A DNA stretch of 64,000 nt from Reichenbachiella versicolor (GTDB lineage Bacteria > Bacteroidota > Bacteroidia > Cytophagales > Cyclobacteriaceae). The notes beneath the pieces are model-generated. The model had not been told where the DNA came from, did not search any database, and saw only the letters and a list, made by a program, of their open reading frames with translations. The stretch is from assembly GCF_003171675.1 (NCBI RefSeq), contig NZ_QFZQ01000003.1:62001-126000 (forward strand). The letters are read 5' to 3'. Shown here piece after piece: positions 18,320 to 27,542 of this stretch. Numbering within the stretch: the stretch's first letter is position 1; each line of letters opens with the position of its first letter. The position numbers were made by a program, and so were the translations under genes.

Positions 18320-18410
18320 TGCCATCATTGCGAGTAGAGGGAAGGAGCAATCTGTATGAAAACGTACTAGGTTATTCTTATAGATCGCTTCTTTCCTTGT
18401 GATGAAGGCA
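18320..18410. repeat. Long imperfect palindromic repeat
   Basis: Outer arms TGCCATCATTGCGAG (about 18320-18334) and CTTGTGATGAAGGCA (about 18396-18410) and inner arms around GAGCAATCT and AGATCGCTTC make a roughly 90-bp imperfect hairpin. It lies between a GH117 gene and the beta-helix gene. It belongs to the same interspersed family as 2068-2100 and 63232-63269. Confidence 0.6.
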
Positions 18411-18419
18411 TATTCAATG

Positions 18420-19715
18420 CTACTGCTGTTTCAATGCTTCTGTCTGTGCTTTGATTCTTTCTTTTTGGTTTTTATTCAGCTTTTGTTTGTAGTAAAAGTC
18501 GATTGGAAACCACTGTCCTGTTTTTTTCATGGCAGGATCATCTACTTCTAGGCTCAAGTCACAGTCAAACCTTGCAAGGATGCTGTGTTGATTAACTCCA
18601 TATCTACCAGCATTGATGAAGTGACACATACCCCAAGTGATACCTTTTCCAAATTTCGTATCAGTGAATGCGTCTGGAACAAATGGTCCTGTGGCTACTG
18701 GTAATAGTTCTACTATAGAGGCTATTTCAAAATTCACCCAATCTTTTGCGTACTGAACTGTAAAGTGTTCATTTCCATCTTTGGCTACCATTGCTGCTAC
18801 ACCTTCTTTGAAAGGAAATAGGGTTACTTCATGTCCGGAATTCAATACTGGATTAAGCGGATGTTTTTCGAATGGACCAAGAGGATCATCAGAGATGGCT
18901 AATCCACCACCGACCCATACTGGATTGGGTCTATTAAAGGCAGATTTATAATAGATGTAAATTTTACCATTATGAACCATAGGGTATGGATCATGGATAG
19001 CGTATTGATCCCAGCTACCTTCTGGACCATTTTCGATGACTATTTTACCCGCAGGTGTCCAAGGGCCGTCAGGTGATTCCGCCCAAGAAGCTGTCACTGG
19101 GCAATAGTCTCCTTTTAGTCCACTGGCTTCCATGAAACCTTGATAGTACAAGTAGTATTTACCTTTGAATTTCAAAATGTCTGTGGTAGTCACTGCTCTC
19201 CAGCCTACTTCAGGCTTAGGAGGACGAGGTACTGCGACACCTTGCTCAGTCCAAGTGAAGCCGTCTTCACTCGTGGCATACCAGATTTCTGCTAAATCCC
19301 AATCTGTAGAAGGAATGGTATCATTAGCTTCAGCTGCTCTCTTAGCTCCTACAGGGATGACTGGTGTATGACGTTTAGTATACCATACGTAGTACTTACC
19401 ATTTTCGAAGATCACTTTAGATGGATCTCTACGAGAGATGGTGCCATCGTGACCATTGTAATCAAACCCTTTGAGTTCGGTGTATTTGAATTGAGAATAG
19501 AGCTCATTGTTGCGAGGATGAATGTCACTGTAGCTGTTGAAGCTTCGATTCATAGCTGCGCTCAGATTTTCTCTATTCTTTGTTGTTTCTGTGATTGTAT
19601 AAGGAAAATCACCTTGAGATGCTTGATTTGTCTCAGGGGTTGAATCCTGCTTTGATTGACAAGCGATTGCAATCAAAGCGATCATAGCTAGGAAGCAATT
19701 AATTGTAGTTTTCAT
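18420..19715 (-). CDS. GH117 family glycosidase (anhydrogalactosidase type), lipoprotein
   Basis: A 431-residue lipoprotein (lipobox IAIAC, Cys19) with the full GH117 set: Asp97 (SRRDPS), Asp242 (IHDPYP) and His295 (NSGHEV). It is the closest relative in the window of the C-terminal half of the fusion protein at 5689-8007, sharing FENGKYYVWYTKR and DWDLAE. It lies just downstream of the GH43-like gene that matches the N-terminal half of the fusion, in the same order. The two separate genes and the fusion therefore represent the same functional pair. It probably removes terminal anhydrogalactose in the periplasm. Confidence 0.9.
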   Translation of the reverse strand: MKTTINCFLAMIALIAIACQSKQDSTPETNQASQGDFPYTITETTKNRENLSAAMNRSFNSYSDIHPRNNELYSQFKYTELKGFDYNGHDGTISRRDPSKVIFENGKYYVWYTKRHTPVIPVGAKRAAEANDTIPSTDWDLAEIWYATSEDGFTWTEQGVAVPRPPKPEVGWRAVTTTDILKFKGKYYLYYQGFMEASGLKGDYCPVTASWAESPDGPWTPAGKIVIENGPEGSWDQYAIHDPYPMVHNGKIYIYYKSAFNRPNPVWVGGGLAISDDPLGPFEKHPLNPVLNSGHEVTLFPFKEGVAAMVAKDGNEHFTVQYAKDWVNFEIASIVELLPVATGPFVPDAFTDTKFGKGITWGMCHFINAGRYGVNQHSILARFDCDLSLEVDDPAMKKTGQWFPIDFYYKQKLNKNQKERIKAQTEALKQQ

Positions 19716-19734
19716 AGTTACATTTTTAAGAGGT

Positions 19735-19778
19735 ATCGTTGCGATGAGAGAATTACCTTCCTCGCAATGACGACCATT
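19735..19778. repeat. CATTGCGAG-type degenerate palindrome
   Basis: TCGTTGCGATGAGAG followed by CTTCCTCGCAATGACGA forms an imperfect inverted repeat in the short spacer between the GH43-like and GH117 genes. The right arm matches a common interspersed bacterial repeat; the left arm looks decayed. Confidence 0.5.
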
Positions 19779-19781
19779 ATT

Positions 19782-20921
19782 TTATTCTTCTACATCATAC
19801 TTTGTGATCTTCAGTGGGATCTGGATGTTGTATGATTGTCTCACGTTATTTTCATCGTAGATATCAGCAGCACATAGTAAGGCAACAGGCTCACCGTTTT
19901 CTATGAATACTTGAGGTCTTTCTAAGTGGTCGAACTTCTGAGATTCTCCATCTTCCCATACCACAGTTTTGTCAGATATTTCGAAGTATTTGGCTCTATC
20001 CCAGTTGATCCCGTCCTCTGAGTCGTAGTGTACAAGAGAGAATAGTCTCTTTTTACCTTCAAACTTGATGCGCTTTACAATAGCTCTATATTTCCCGTCT
20101 TGGTACCAGATGTACGGATCCTCAGCAGGGAATCTTTCCCCTTCAAACACAAATACTGGATCAGGGTACTTTTTAAATGGACCTGTAGGAGTGTCTCCTA
20201 TTGCTACCATGTGTACTACAGGACCCCCAGCTGGAAGTTTGAATTGTTTACCGACCGCCTTATAGACAACCAATATTTTTCCGTCTGTCATTTGGCATAC
20301 AGAAGGATTGGAAGTCATCAGCGCATCATATGAAGTTGAGTCAGGAGAAATATCAATTACAGGCTTGTCCAGTCTAGTCCATGGACCATATGGAGTATCA
20401 GCTATTGCTACGCCTATACGCTGATTGTTTCTATGCTGCCAATTGAGTTTTGCTTTTCCAGGTACACTTGGAGTCTCTAAGTTTCCCTTATTTCCCATGT
20501 AGTACAGGTAATATTTACCGTCTATCTTCTGCACAGTAGGGTTGTGTGTAGTAGTCGCATCCCAGTAGCTGCTGTCTCTCATTGGTAGAGAAACATCATT
20601 GAATTTGAATGGGCCAAACGGTGTTTTCGCTACAGCATGCGCGATCTCAGAGTAGGTGACCCATTCCCATCCTAGGCTTTTTGGCCATCGAGAATAAAAC
20701 ATATGATACAGCCCGTCGTCGCCTTTGGCTAGTGTTCCGCCCCATATGCTCATAGTATCGCTCTCGAAAACTGCCGATCTAGATACTTTACCGAACTCGA
20801 TTTTGTAGTCCTTTACTATTTCTTTTTCGACATTATCGTTGGCCGTTTTTTTCTGTGCGCAGGAGATGACTAGTATGGCCATAGCTGCTATTAGTAGTTG
20901 TCTCATTATCATCTTTTTCAT
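19782..20921 (-). CDS. GH43-like five-bladed propeller glycosidase, lipoprotein
   Basis: 379 residues with a lipoprotein signal ending at Cys21 (AILVISCAQ). The sequence alternates propeller-blade motifs: GGTLAKGDDGLYHMFYSRWP, THNPTVQKIDGKYYLYYMG, TSNPSVCQMTDGKILVVYK and AEDPYIWYQDGKYRAI. It is homologous to the N-terminal half of the fusion at 5689-8007 and, more distantly, to 32852-34534. It belongs to the loose GH43/GH117-like superfamily often found in algal-polysaccharide loci. The reaction is unproven; removal of a terminal sugar or anhydrosugar is likely. It starts 1 bp after the stop of the large GH2 gene. Confidence 0.85.
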   Translation of the reverse strand: MKKMIMRQLLIAAMAILVISCAQKKTANDNVEKEIVKDYKIEFGKVSRSAVFESDTMSIWGGTLAKGDDGLYHMFYSRWPKSLGWEWVTYSEIAHAVAKTPFGPFKFNDVSLPMRDSSYWDATTTHNPTVQKIDGKYYLYYMGNKGNLETPSVPGKAKLNWQHRNNQRIGVAIADTPYGPWTRLDKPVIDISPDSTSYDALMTSNPSVCQMTDGKILVVYKAVGKQFKLPAGGPVVHMVAIGDTPTGPFKKYPDPVFVFEGERFPAEDPYIWYQDGKYRAIVKRIKFEGKKRLFSLVHYDSEDGINWDRAKYFEISDKTVVWEDGESQKFDHLERPQVFIENGEPVALLCAADIYDENNVRQSYNIQIPLKITKYDVEE

Positions 20922-20922
20922 A

Positions 20923-23900
20923 TTATCCCTTTGTTGCTTTTTGGACTGGTGACCAGCTGCTCACTTTGTCTTTGTTAGTTCTTTTAATTTTGAAATAAAC
21001 ATCTCCAGTGAAGTCGAGGTCTGCGACGATCATACCGCGAGCATTGGTCTTGACTGTTTTGTTGAGATTATTCTTTGAATTTCCATACTTGACTTCGTAA
21101 GTCATATCCCCAATTTCACCAGTGATACCAATGATTAGCTTGCTGTCGCGGATCATAGTCTTCCATACGAATGGAGGTAGAATCGTGCCTTTAGGACTTA
21201 GGACATGTTCTGTAGAGCCTTCACTAATTCCTGCTGGATTCATGGCAAATAGCTGTACAGAGTATGCGTTGTTCGATAAGCTATCCAAATCAAGGTATGG
21301 GTTGATGGTTTTAATACTTTCAGATTTGTTATTTGCTTTATCAGTATAAGTTACGAAGTATTCAGATGCATCGAAAGTAGGTGTGAAGTAGATTCTGGCT
21401 CCTTGCTCACTTTCAATTACGTTTGTAATTATCGGTTTTGAAGGTGTATCAAAGTGAATCACTTCTTCATATCTACTGTACCCGTTTGGACTCATTAGAT
21501 TGATGTGGAAGCTGAAGGCATCTTTCGGAGCATCCCAACTAATTTCTCCAGACCATAATTCGTCCATAGGACTTAATGTAGGAAGCTCTTTAGTGAAGGA
21601 TTTTACGGTTTTTCCACTTCTGTCTTTAAACTCATAGTCTAGTGAGTAGTCTCGCATAGTGTAGCATGGATAGTCAGTAGGGCCTTTGATGTCTATGGTT
21701 ACTGTACCTTTGCCAGATGCTGCATCAAATTCGCTGATTGTTATACCGTTGACAGGACTGTTTTCTTTGCTGATTCTATCGAAGAATCTTCTTTTCTGCC
21801 TCCAAACATCGACAAGTCCCCACGTTCTGTTTTCTTCTTCAGTAGATCCAGCATAACCACTTTTATAATCATTGTATGTCCAAAGTGAAGCACCGACGAT
21901 GAACGTGTTTTTGAATCGAATTTCTTTGTTCCATACGCTGACGTTCTTAAGGTCTTCGTCGAGTGAAGTAGTAGGATGTCTACCTACACCATATTCTGAT
22001 ATGAAAATAGGTTTGTCATTCCATTTGCTTCTTAGTTCTTGAAATACTGTATTAGCAGGTCCTTGGAAGCCGTAGTGGTTGTGCATGATGATGTCCACAA
22101 ATGTATTCGGGTCATTTTCTGGAGTCTGTGTTTTTCTCCACCCAGAGTTACTCACGCATGTCACGAGTCTCTTATCATCAAGAGAATCTTTCAGGTACTT
22201 GATGATGTCTCTACCGTATTCGTAGTGATCTGCTAGTTCGTTGCCGACACTCCATCCGATGATGCTTGCATGATTGACATCACGCTCAATCATCTCACGT
22301 AGCCACTGTCTGACGAGTGGATAACCTGGTGCCGTGAATTCAGGGTTGCTTAAGTGACGGACGTTTACTTCTTCGAATAATAGAATACCCTTCTCATCGC
22401 ATCGGTCTATTAGTTTTTCATTTTGGGTGCCGTGCATGATACGCATGAAGTTGGCACCTGATTCTTTCATTTGGTCTACATCTAAGTTGATGATTTCTTG
22501 TGGTTCTGAGCTACCCCAGTATCTGTGGTCACTGACTCTGTTGAACCCAGCTAATCTTACTGCTTCCCCGTTGAGGAAGAACTGAGAGTCTGAGACTTCT
22601 ACTTTTCTGATGCCGAATCTATCGCTCTGAACGTGTACTACTTTGCCTTTTTCGGTAATGGAAGAACTGATTTGATAAAGCTCTGGCGTATCAAAATGCC
22701 ATAGTTTCACTTGTTCTTTGGTCAGGGAAGTAGTGGTTTCAAATTCGAAAGTCGAGTTAGCTGCTACCTTAATTGACTTTTCCATTTGAGCCAACTCAGA
22801 ATCTTTTGAAATCGATGATTTGAAGCTCAACTTGCGAGTCTTGCCTGATTTGTTTTCTACTCTTACTTTGAGATTTATGTCTGCAGTTCCAGTAGTCAGG
22901 TTAGGGTCAGCATGGATGTATTGGTAAGATATTCTTACATCATTGTTTTTGACCAATTCTACATCTCTGATAATTCCTCCCCAGTTCCAAGTAGCTCCTA
23001 CGATGAAGTTGTTGTCAACCTGTACAGCGATGATGTTATCACCATCAAAGTTTAAGAAGTCTGTAACATCAAATTCGAAAGGAGTTAAACCACCTCTATG
23101 GCTTCCTACTTTTTGACCATTGACGAAAATATTGGCTAGGTGATATACTGCTCCGAATTTCAAACGAACTCTTTCAAAGTCATTCTTTTTCCAATCCGAT
23201 GGAAGCTTTACATGTTTTCTGTACCAAGCAATACCTGAATAGTTAGAGTATTCGTTGATCATTCCCCAGTGACCAGGCACTTTGAGATCTAGCCAATCAG
23301 ATGCATTGACGTTTACTTCATGAGCTTTGCTACTTTGTACTTTTGACTCTTCAAATTTTTTGCTGTCCAATGGTCTGAACATGATTCCGTCGGCTACTAC
23401 TACGCTTTTAGCAACAGATGTGATTTCCACATATTCTTGATCTGACCCTGTAAACTCATGAACCCCTAGACTTGCCCATACACCACATTGTGTTCTACCA
23501 CTTAGGTAGTCAGTACTGACACCGTTTTTATGCTTGATGTTGTATTGGATGTTTTGGTTGGCACCGAATGGATGGAAAGCATATACTTCGTAATAGCCTG
23601 CTTTTTTCAAACTAGGGAAATACTTCAAGTTGCTTTTATCTCCCGGTTTGAAGAAGTGCTTTTTATAATCTTTACCCCACATCAGAGTCTCTCTCTCTGG
23701 TTCTGTGCTTGTTTGCCAGTTTCCCTCAGTTTTGACTCTGTCGTCATCATTGTCAATGATGATGTCTGTCTCGGTAGGGACTATATCTCTATAGTTTGAT
23801 CCCTCACCTGCAAAAGCTTTGAATTTCCATGTTCCATTGAGGGAGAAAACGCTCTCCCCTGTATCTTCAGCCGATGCTGAATATGTTATGGTACATAGCA

Positions 23901-23943
23901 GTACCAGTATTGTTAAAAGTGTTTTTTTAGTAGTATCAATCAT
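20923..23943 (-). CDS. GH2 family beta-galactosidase-like enzyme with inserted golvesin-type domain
   Basis: 1006 residues with signal peptide 1-25. The GH2 sandwich begins at SLNGTWKFKAF (about 34), is interrupted by about 150 residues (55-195), and resumes at WLDLKVPGHWGM (about 217). The insert (IIIDNDD, NWQTST, GYYEVYAFHP, EYVEITS) resembles golvesin/xanthan-lyase-type carbohydrate-binding domains. The TIM barrel carries the acid/base Glu569 (GWSVGNE) and nucleophile Glu650 (IFISEYG). A fibronectin III-like segment follows at about 830-915, then another beta-rich tail. GH2 enzymes remove terminal beta-linked sugars, here most likely galactose from odd-numbered galactan oligomers. It sits 1 bp before the GH43-like gene. 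Confidence 0.9.
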   Translation of the reverse strand: MIDTTKKTLLTILVLLCTITYSASAEDTGESVFSLNGTWKFKAFAGEGSNYRDIVPTETDIIIDNDDDRVKTEGNWQTSTEPERETLMWGKDYKKHFFKPGDKSNLKYFPSLKKAGYYEVYAFHPFGANQNIQYNIKHKNGVSTDYLSGRTQCGVWASLGVHEFTGSDQEYVEITSVAKSVVVADGIMFRPLDSKKFEESKVQSSKAHEVNVNASDWLDLKVPGHWGMINEYSNYSGIAWYRKHVKLPSDWKKNDFERVRLKFGAVYHLANIFVNGQKVGSHRGGLTPFEFDVTDFLNFDGDNIIAVQVDNNFIVGATWNWGGIIRDVELVKNNDVRISYQYIHADPNLTTGTADINLKVRVENKSGKTRKLSFKSSISKDSELAQMEKSIKVAANSTFEFETTTSLTKEQVKLWHFDTPELYQISSSITEKGKVVHVQSDRFGIRKVEVSDSQFFLNGEAVRLAGFNRVSDHRYWGSSEPQEIINLDVDQMKESGANFMRIMHGTQNEKLIDRCDEKGILLFEEVNVRHLSNPEFTAPGYPLVRQWLREMIERDVNHASIIGWSVGNELADHYEYGRDIIKYLKDSLDDKRLVTCVSNSGWRKTQTPENDPNTFVDIIMHNHYGFQGPANTVFQELRSKWNDKPIFISEYGVGRHPTTSLDEDLKNVSVWNKEIRFKNTFIVGASLWTYNDYKSGYAGSTEEENRTWGLVDVWRQKRRFFDRISKENSPVNGITISEFDAASGKGTVTIDIKGPTDYPCYTMRDYSLDYEFKDRSGKTVKSFTKELPTLSPMDELWSGEISWDAPKDAFSFHINLMSPNGYSRYEEVIHFDTPSKPIITNVIESEQGARIYFTPTFDASEYFVTYTDKANNKSESIKTINPYLDLDSLSNNAYSVQLFAMNPAGISEGSTEHVLSPKGTILPPFVWKTMIRDSKLIIGITGEIGDMTYEVKYGNSKNNLNKTVKTNARGMIVADLDFTGDVYFKIKRTNKDKVSSWSPVQKATKG

Positions 23944-23962
23944 CGCTAAATATTATTTCATC

Positions 23963-25690
23963 TTATTTCTTTTTGATATTGTAGATCTGGTTGATCTGCA
24001 TGTATGCCTTTTTAGGGTTTCTGTTTTCATCCACTACTCCCCACTCTCTGAATCCAGAAGCCGGTGTGTTTTTGTAGTTGCTTCTGTAGTCATTATATGA
24101 CCAAAGTGAAGAACCGACGACGTAGTCAAGCTTATTGAGACCTTGAAGCTGATTGACCAATTCATCAGACAATGCACCTTGAGGAGCAGGGCCGATTTGT
24201 TTTTTGCCGATCTCACTCACGAATATTGGCTTGCCAGGAAAGTTCTCATGAGTAGCTTTCGCACATTTTACCCCATCACTGTAACTGTTGATACACAGCA
24301 GGTCCAATTTTTCAAATGGTTCATTGGTGATGTCAACATTTTTCTTGTAAGAAGTCAAGCTGACATAGGTTTTAAGCCTTGTGGTGTCTAGCTCGTCGAT
24401 GTAGTCCAACATAGAATTGATGTACTCAAATTGGTCTTTGGTTAGTGTTTTCTCAGACCATTTACCTTCAGGGTTTCTTAATTCATTTCCTACACTCCAA
24501 CCTACCACTGAGGCGTGATTGTAGTCACGATTGATCATTTCCTTCATCCACTTTTTTGTCAATGGATTGTCTTTGAATGTTTGAGGGTCATCGTCACCCC
24601 ATACTGGTATTTCTTCGATGATCAAGTAGCCAACGCTGTCGCAGAAGTCAAGAATATTTTCTGACAATGGAGCATGCATCATTCTCGAAAATCTACCTCC
24701 TAAAGCCATCATGTCTAGGATGTCTTGTTGGATTAGGTGATCAGGTTCAGTATTTCCGTATGCAGGGTGGTCGTGGACGCGGTTGAAACCATTCATATAA
24801 ACCACTTCATTGTTGAGTAATAGGCGCTCACCTTTAGCTTCAAGCTTTCTTATTCCAAATTTGTCTGATGAATCATCTACTGCGCTGCTATTGGATGTCA
24901 GCTTAGTGTTCAATTCATATAAGGTAGGAGTGTCAAAGTGCCATAGGTCAAAATCCTTTATAGGCTTAGAGATAGTTGTGGAGACTATTTTTTCACTATT
25001 AGCAGGAATATTGTCTGATAATGACTCAAAGCTGAATACACTTTTATTGTTATGCTCAATAATGCTATTCAGAGCAATTGCTTTGCTCTTTTTTGAATTG
25101 TTTTTGACTTTGATTCTAAGTGCGAAGTCGACTACTTCTTTGTCAAAATCAGGTATAGCCTCGATGTGTTGATATACGATCCTAAGGTCTTCATTGGTAA
25201 TCAAATTAACATCTCTGCTGATGCCTCCCCAAGGCCACCATGCACCTCGATGATAAGTGTTGTCAGCCATGACAATGACGGTATTTTCCTTTTTGTTTTT
25301 ACCAGTGATATTAAATTCAAAAGGAGTGTAGCCGCCTACATGTTGTCCTAGTAATTCTCCGTTGAGCCAAACCTTAGCTGTTTGAAATACGGCATCGAAT
25401 TTCAACCTGATTTGTTTGTTTTTCCATGTTTTAGGAACATTGAAAGTACGTTTGTAGTAACCCTTGCCTACATAGGTAGAGTAGCGTTCACGAGTGTCCC
25501 AGTTGCTAGGTACATTGAGCGTATCCCACTTGATGCTAGAAGATAAGATTTGAGCTTCTGTCGTTTCATTGTCTGCGTAAAACTCCCATGTTCCATTTAG
25601 AGATATGACTTCCTTACTTTGAGCTAAAAGAGGAAGGTTCATGGTTAGTAAGAATGCTAGGAATAGGAGGCATATGTTTTTGACTAGCAT
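23963..25690 (-). CDS. GH2 family beta-galactosidase-like enzyme
   Basis: A 575-residue protein from the ATG at 25690, which gives a good signal peptide (MLVKNICLLF to LLAQ). The frame runs open to 25810, but those extra residues come from an intergenic repeat. It has the classical GH2 three-domain core: sandwich from SLNGTWEFYAD, Ig-like domain, and TIM barrel with Glu403 (GWSVGNE) and Glu493 (IFVSEIG). It ends shortly after the barrel (GVVDENRNPKKAY), a compact form lacking the extra modules of the neighbouring GH2. Substrate is likely a beta-galactoside released from the polymer. It is 19 bp upstream of the larger GH2 gene. Confidence 0.9.
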   Translation of the reverse strand: MLVKNICLLFLAFLLTMNLPLLAQSKEVISLNGTWEFYADNETTEAQILSSSIKWDTLNVPSNWDTRERYSTYVGKGYYKRTFNVPKTWKNKQIRLKFDAVFQTAKVWLNGELLGQHVGGYTPFEFNITGKNKKENTVIVMADNTYHRGAWWPWGGISRDVNLITNEDLRIVYQHIEAIPDFDKEVVDFALRIKVKNNSKKSKAIALNSIIEHNNKSVFSFESLSDNIPANSEKIVSTTISKPIKDFDLWHFDTPTLYELNTKLTSNSSAVDDSSDKFGIRKLEAKGERLLLNNEVVYMNGFNRVHDHPAYGNTEPDHLIQQDILDMMALGGRFSRMMHAPLSENILDFCDSVGYLIIEEIPVWGDDDPQTFKDNPLTKKWMKEMINRDYNHASVVGWSVGNELRNPEGKWSEKTLTKDQFEYINSMLDYIDELDTTRLKTYVSLTSYKKNVDITNEPFEKLDLLCINSYSDGVKCAKATHENFPGKPIFVSEIGKKQIGPAPQGALSDELVNQLQGLNKLDYVVGSSLWSYNDYRSNYKNTPASGFREWGVVDENRNPKKAYMQINQIYNIKKK

Positions 25691-25787
25691 AGACTCATTT
25701 GAGTCTTTCGAAATACTCCCTTGTGCTCCTTTTGAAAAAGGGGCTGTGTACGTTGATGCCTTCTGAAGATAATTCATTTTCATAGTC
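25691..25787. repeat. Intergenic CCCTTT/AAAGGG-type spacer element
   Basis: The spacer between the sulfatase and compact GH2 genes contains CTCCCTTGTGCTCCTTTTGAAAAAGGGGC, of the same kind as the spacers at 8043 and 15500. It happens to stay open in frame with the GH2 gene, which creates a false longer start. Confidence 0.4.
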
Positions 25788-27401
25788 TTAGTCATTCCAG
25801 TGTTTTTCAATTACAGCTTGTAAGTGAGGGTAATTGGTATCTTCTTCGTTTAGTTCGGCTCTTTTGGCTTTCAATTCAGACTTCATCTTTTGGATGATGT
25901 CAGCGTACTTAGGGTTTGCATATTCGTTTTGCATTTCCTCAGGATCACGCTGTAGATCATAGAACTCCCATGCTGGAGGAGTATCAAAGTCATATCGTCC
26001 CCATTTGTCCGATGGAGTGTCTAATTTGTAGTAGCGACCATAGAACAAAATGAGCTTGTAACGGTCGTTTCGGATGCCGAAGTGTGCTGGGTTGGCATGA
26101 CGGCTACCCATGTGCATCCAGTATCTATAGTATGTTGATTGTTGCCAGTCATCAGGTGTTTCTCCTTTGGCCAATTGGCTTTTAAAGCTGTTTCCTTGCA
26201 TGTAATCTGGAACCACTCCTCCAGCTACTTCTATGAGTGTCGGCGCAAAGTCGGTATTGTTGATGATAGCATCTGAACGTAGTCCTTTAGCAAAACCTTT
26301 TGGATAGTGGACAATGAATGGCATACGCATAGATTCTTCATACATCCATCTTTTGTCGATGTAGTCATGTTCACCAAGCATGAAGCCTTGGTCAGCTGTA
26401 TAAACAATAATGGTGTTTTCGTATAGTCCTTCTTTTTTGAGGTAGTCGATCAGTCGTTTGACATTGTCGTCAACACCTTTGACACAGCGGAGGTAGCGCT
26501 TAAGGTACTCTTGATACGCCTTGTGTTTGTGGTTAGGGTCTGTTGGGTCAAGCCCTAACGTTCTTCCCATTCCTCGGATTGTATTTCTATTGCCCACAGA
26601 GGAACCTATGTCATGAATCAACTCATCGTTTTTTCCTCGAGTAGCTATAGATCCATTGTTACCATTGTGGTACATGCTGGCAGGTTCTGGGATGTAAGTA
26701 TCCGCTAGGTAGTCTTTGTATCTAGGCGCAAATTCGAAATTGTCATGAGGAGCTTTGAAATGATGCATCAATAGGAAAGGTTTAGACTTGTCTCTTTTTT
26801 TATCTAGCCATTCGATAGATAGGTCAGTGATGACGTCTGATGAATGCCCTTTGTATTTGTTGACTTTGACTTCGTGTTTACCATATTTACCGAAGTTGAC
26901 TTTAGTGAGTTCTTTTCCGTCTCTTGAGTGGAATATTGGGTCAAAGTATTTTCCTTGAAGCGGTAGGACTTCATAGTGATCAAATGACTCTGGTGCTACT
27001 TTGAGGTGCCACTTGCCGATGACAGCTGTTTCATAGCCTAGCTTTTTCATTTCTTGAGGTAGGTGTTGCTTCTCCACAGGCAGCCACTGGTGGAGGTCTA
27101 ATACGCCGTTGGTCTGTGGGTATTGTCCTGACAGGATACTGGCACGGCTCGGAGTACAGATGGCATTGTTACAATAGACCTTGTCAAATATGATACCTTC
27201 TTTGCCCAACTGATCGAGGGTAGGGGTAGGATTCAATGGAGCCAATCGACTTCCATATATACCAAATGCCTGAGTCGTATGGTCGTCAGACATAATGTAC
27301 AGTATATTCGGAGTCTTCTTCTTCGCAATGGAAGTAGAAAGAGCTCCGAGTAAGATCACCGTTACTATTACTATTTTTCTTATCATCTTATCAATATTCA
27401 A
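25788..27401 (-). CDS. Type I sulfatase (formylglycine-dependent, S1 family)
   Basis: 537 residues with signal peptide (Met6 is a possible alternative start) and mature N-terminus KKKTPNILYIMSDD. The maturation motif is CTPSR with Cys82, followed by ASILSGQYPQTNGV, and a DQGFMLGEHDYIDKRWMYEESMRMPF active-site segment is clear. This layout resembles iduronate-sulfatase/choline-sulfatase-like S1 subgroups rather than the other two sulfatases here. It is therefore the third, distinct desulfation activity in the locus. It is upstream of the GH2 pair, which fits desulfation before beta-galactosidase action. Confidence 0.92.
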   Translation of the reverse strand: MNIDKMIRKIVIVTVILLGALSTSIAKKKTPNILYIMSDDHTTQAFGIYGSRLAPLNPTPTLDQLGKEGIIFDKVYCNNAICTPSRASILSGQYPQTNGVLDLHQWLPVEKQHLPQEMKKLGYETAVIGKWHLKVAPESFDHYEVLPLQGKYFDPIFHSRDGKELTKVNFGKYGKHEVKVNKYKGHSSDVITDLSIEWLDKKRDKSKPFLLMHHFKAPHDNFEFAPRYKDYLADTYIPEPASMYHNGNNGSIATRGKNDELIHDIGSSVGNRNTIRGMGRTLGLDPTDPNHKHKAYQEYLKRYLRCVKGVDDNVKRLIDYLKKEGLYENTIIVYTADQGFMLGEHDYIDKRWMYEESMRMPFIVHYPKGFAKGLRSDAIINNTDFAPTLIEVAGGVVPDYMQGNSFKSQLAKGETPDDWQQSTYYRYWMHMGSRHANPAHFGIRNDRYKLILFYGRYYKLDTPSDKWGRYDFDTPPAWEFYDLQRDPEEMQNEYANPKYADIIQKMKSELKAKRAELNEEDTNYPHLQAVIEKHWND

Positions 27402-27500
27402 TGGCTAGGTCACTAGTTAATATCTGTCAAGTTGGTAGTGAAACATCAGCCAATACCTGTCAGATCATTACTTGTTTTCGGGGTAACATTGGCACTTTTT

Positions 27501-27531
27501 GAAAAGGACCGCCGGCTGCTACCGACGATCC
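27501..27531 (-). terminator. Terminator-like hairpin after the FAD oxidoreductase gene
   Basis: Read on the minus strand, GGATCGTCGG - TAGCAG - CCGGCGGTCC forms an imperfect GC-rich stem followed by TTTTC. It lies 12 bp past the stop codon of the FAD oxidoreductase gene, so it may end or attenuate transcription before the downstream sulfatase. Confidence 0.5.
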
Positions 27532-27542
27532 ATAGAGCTTAA

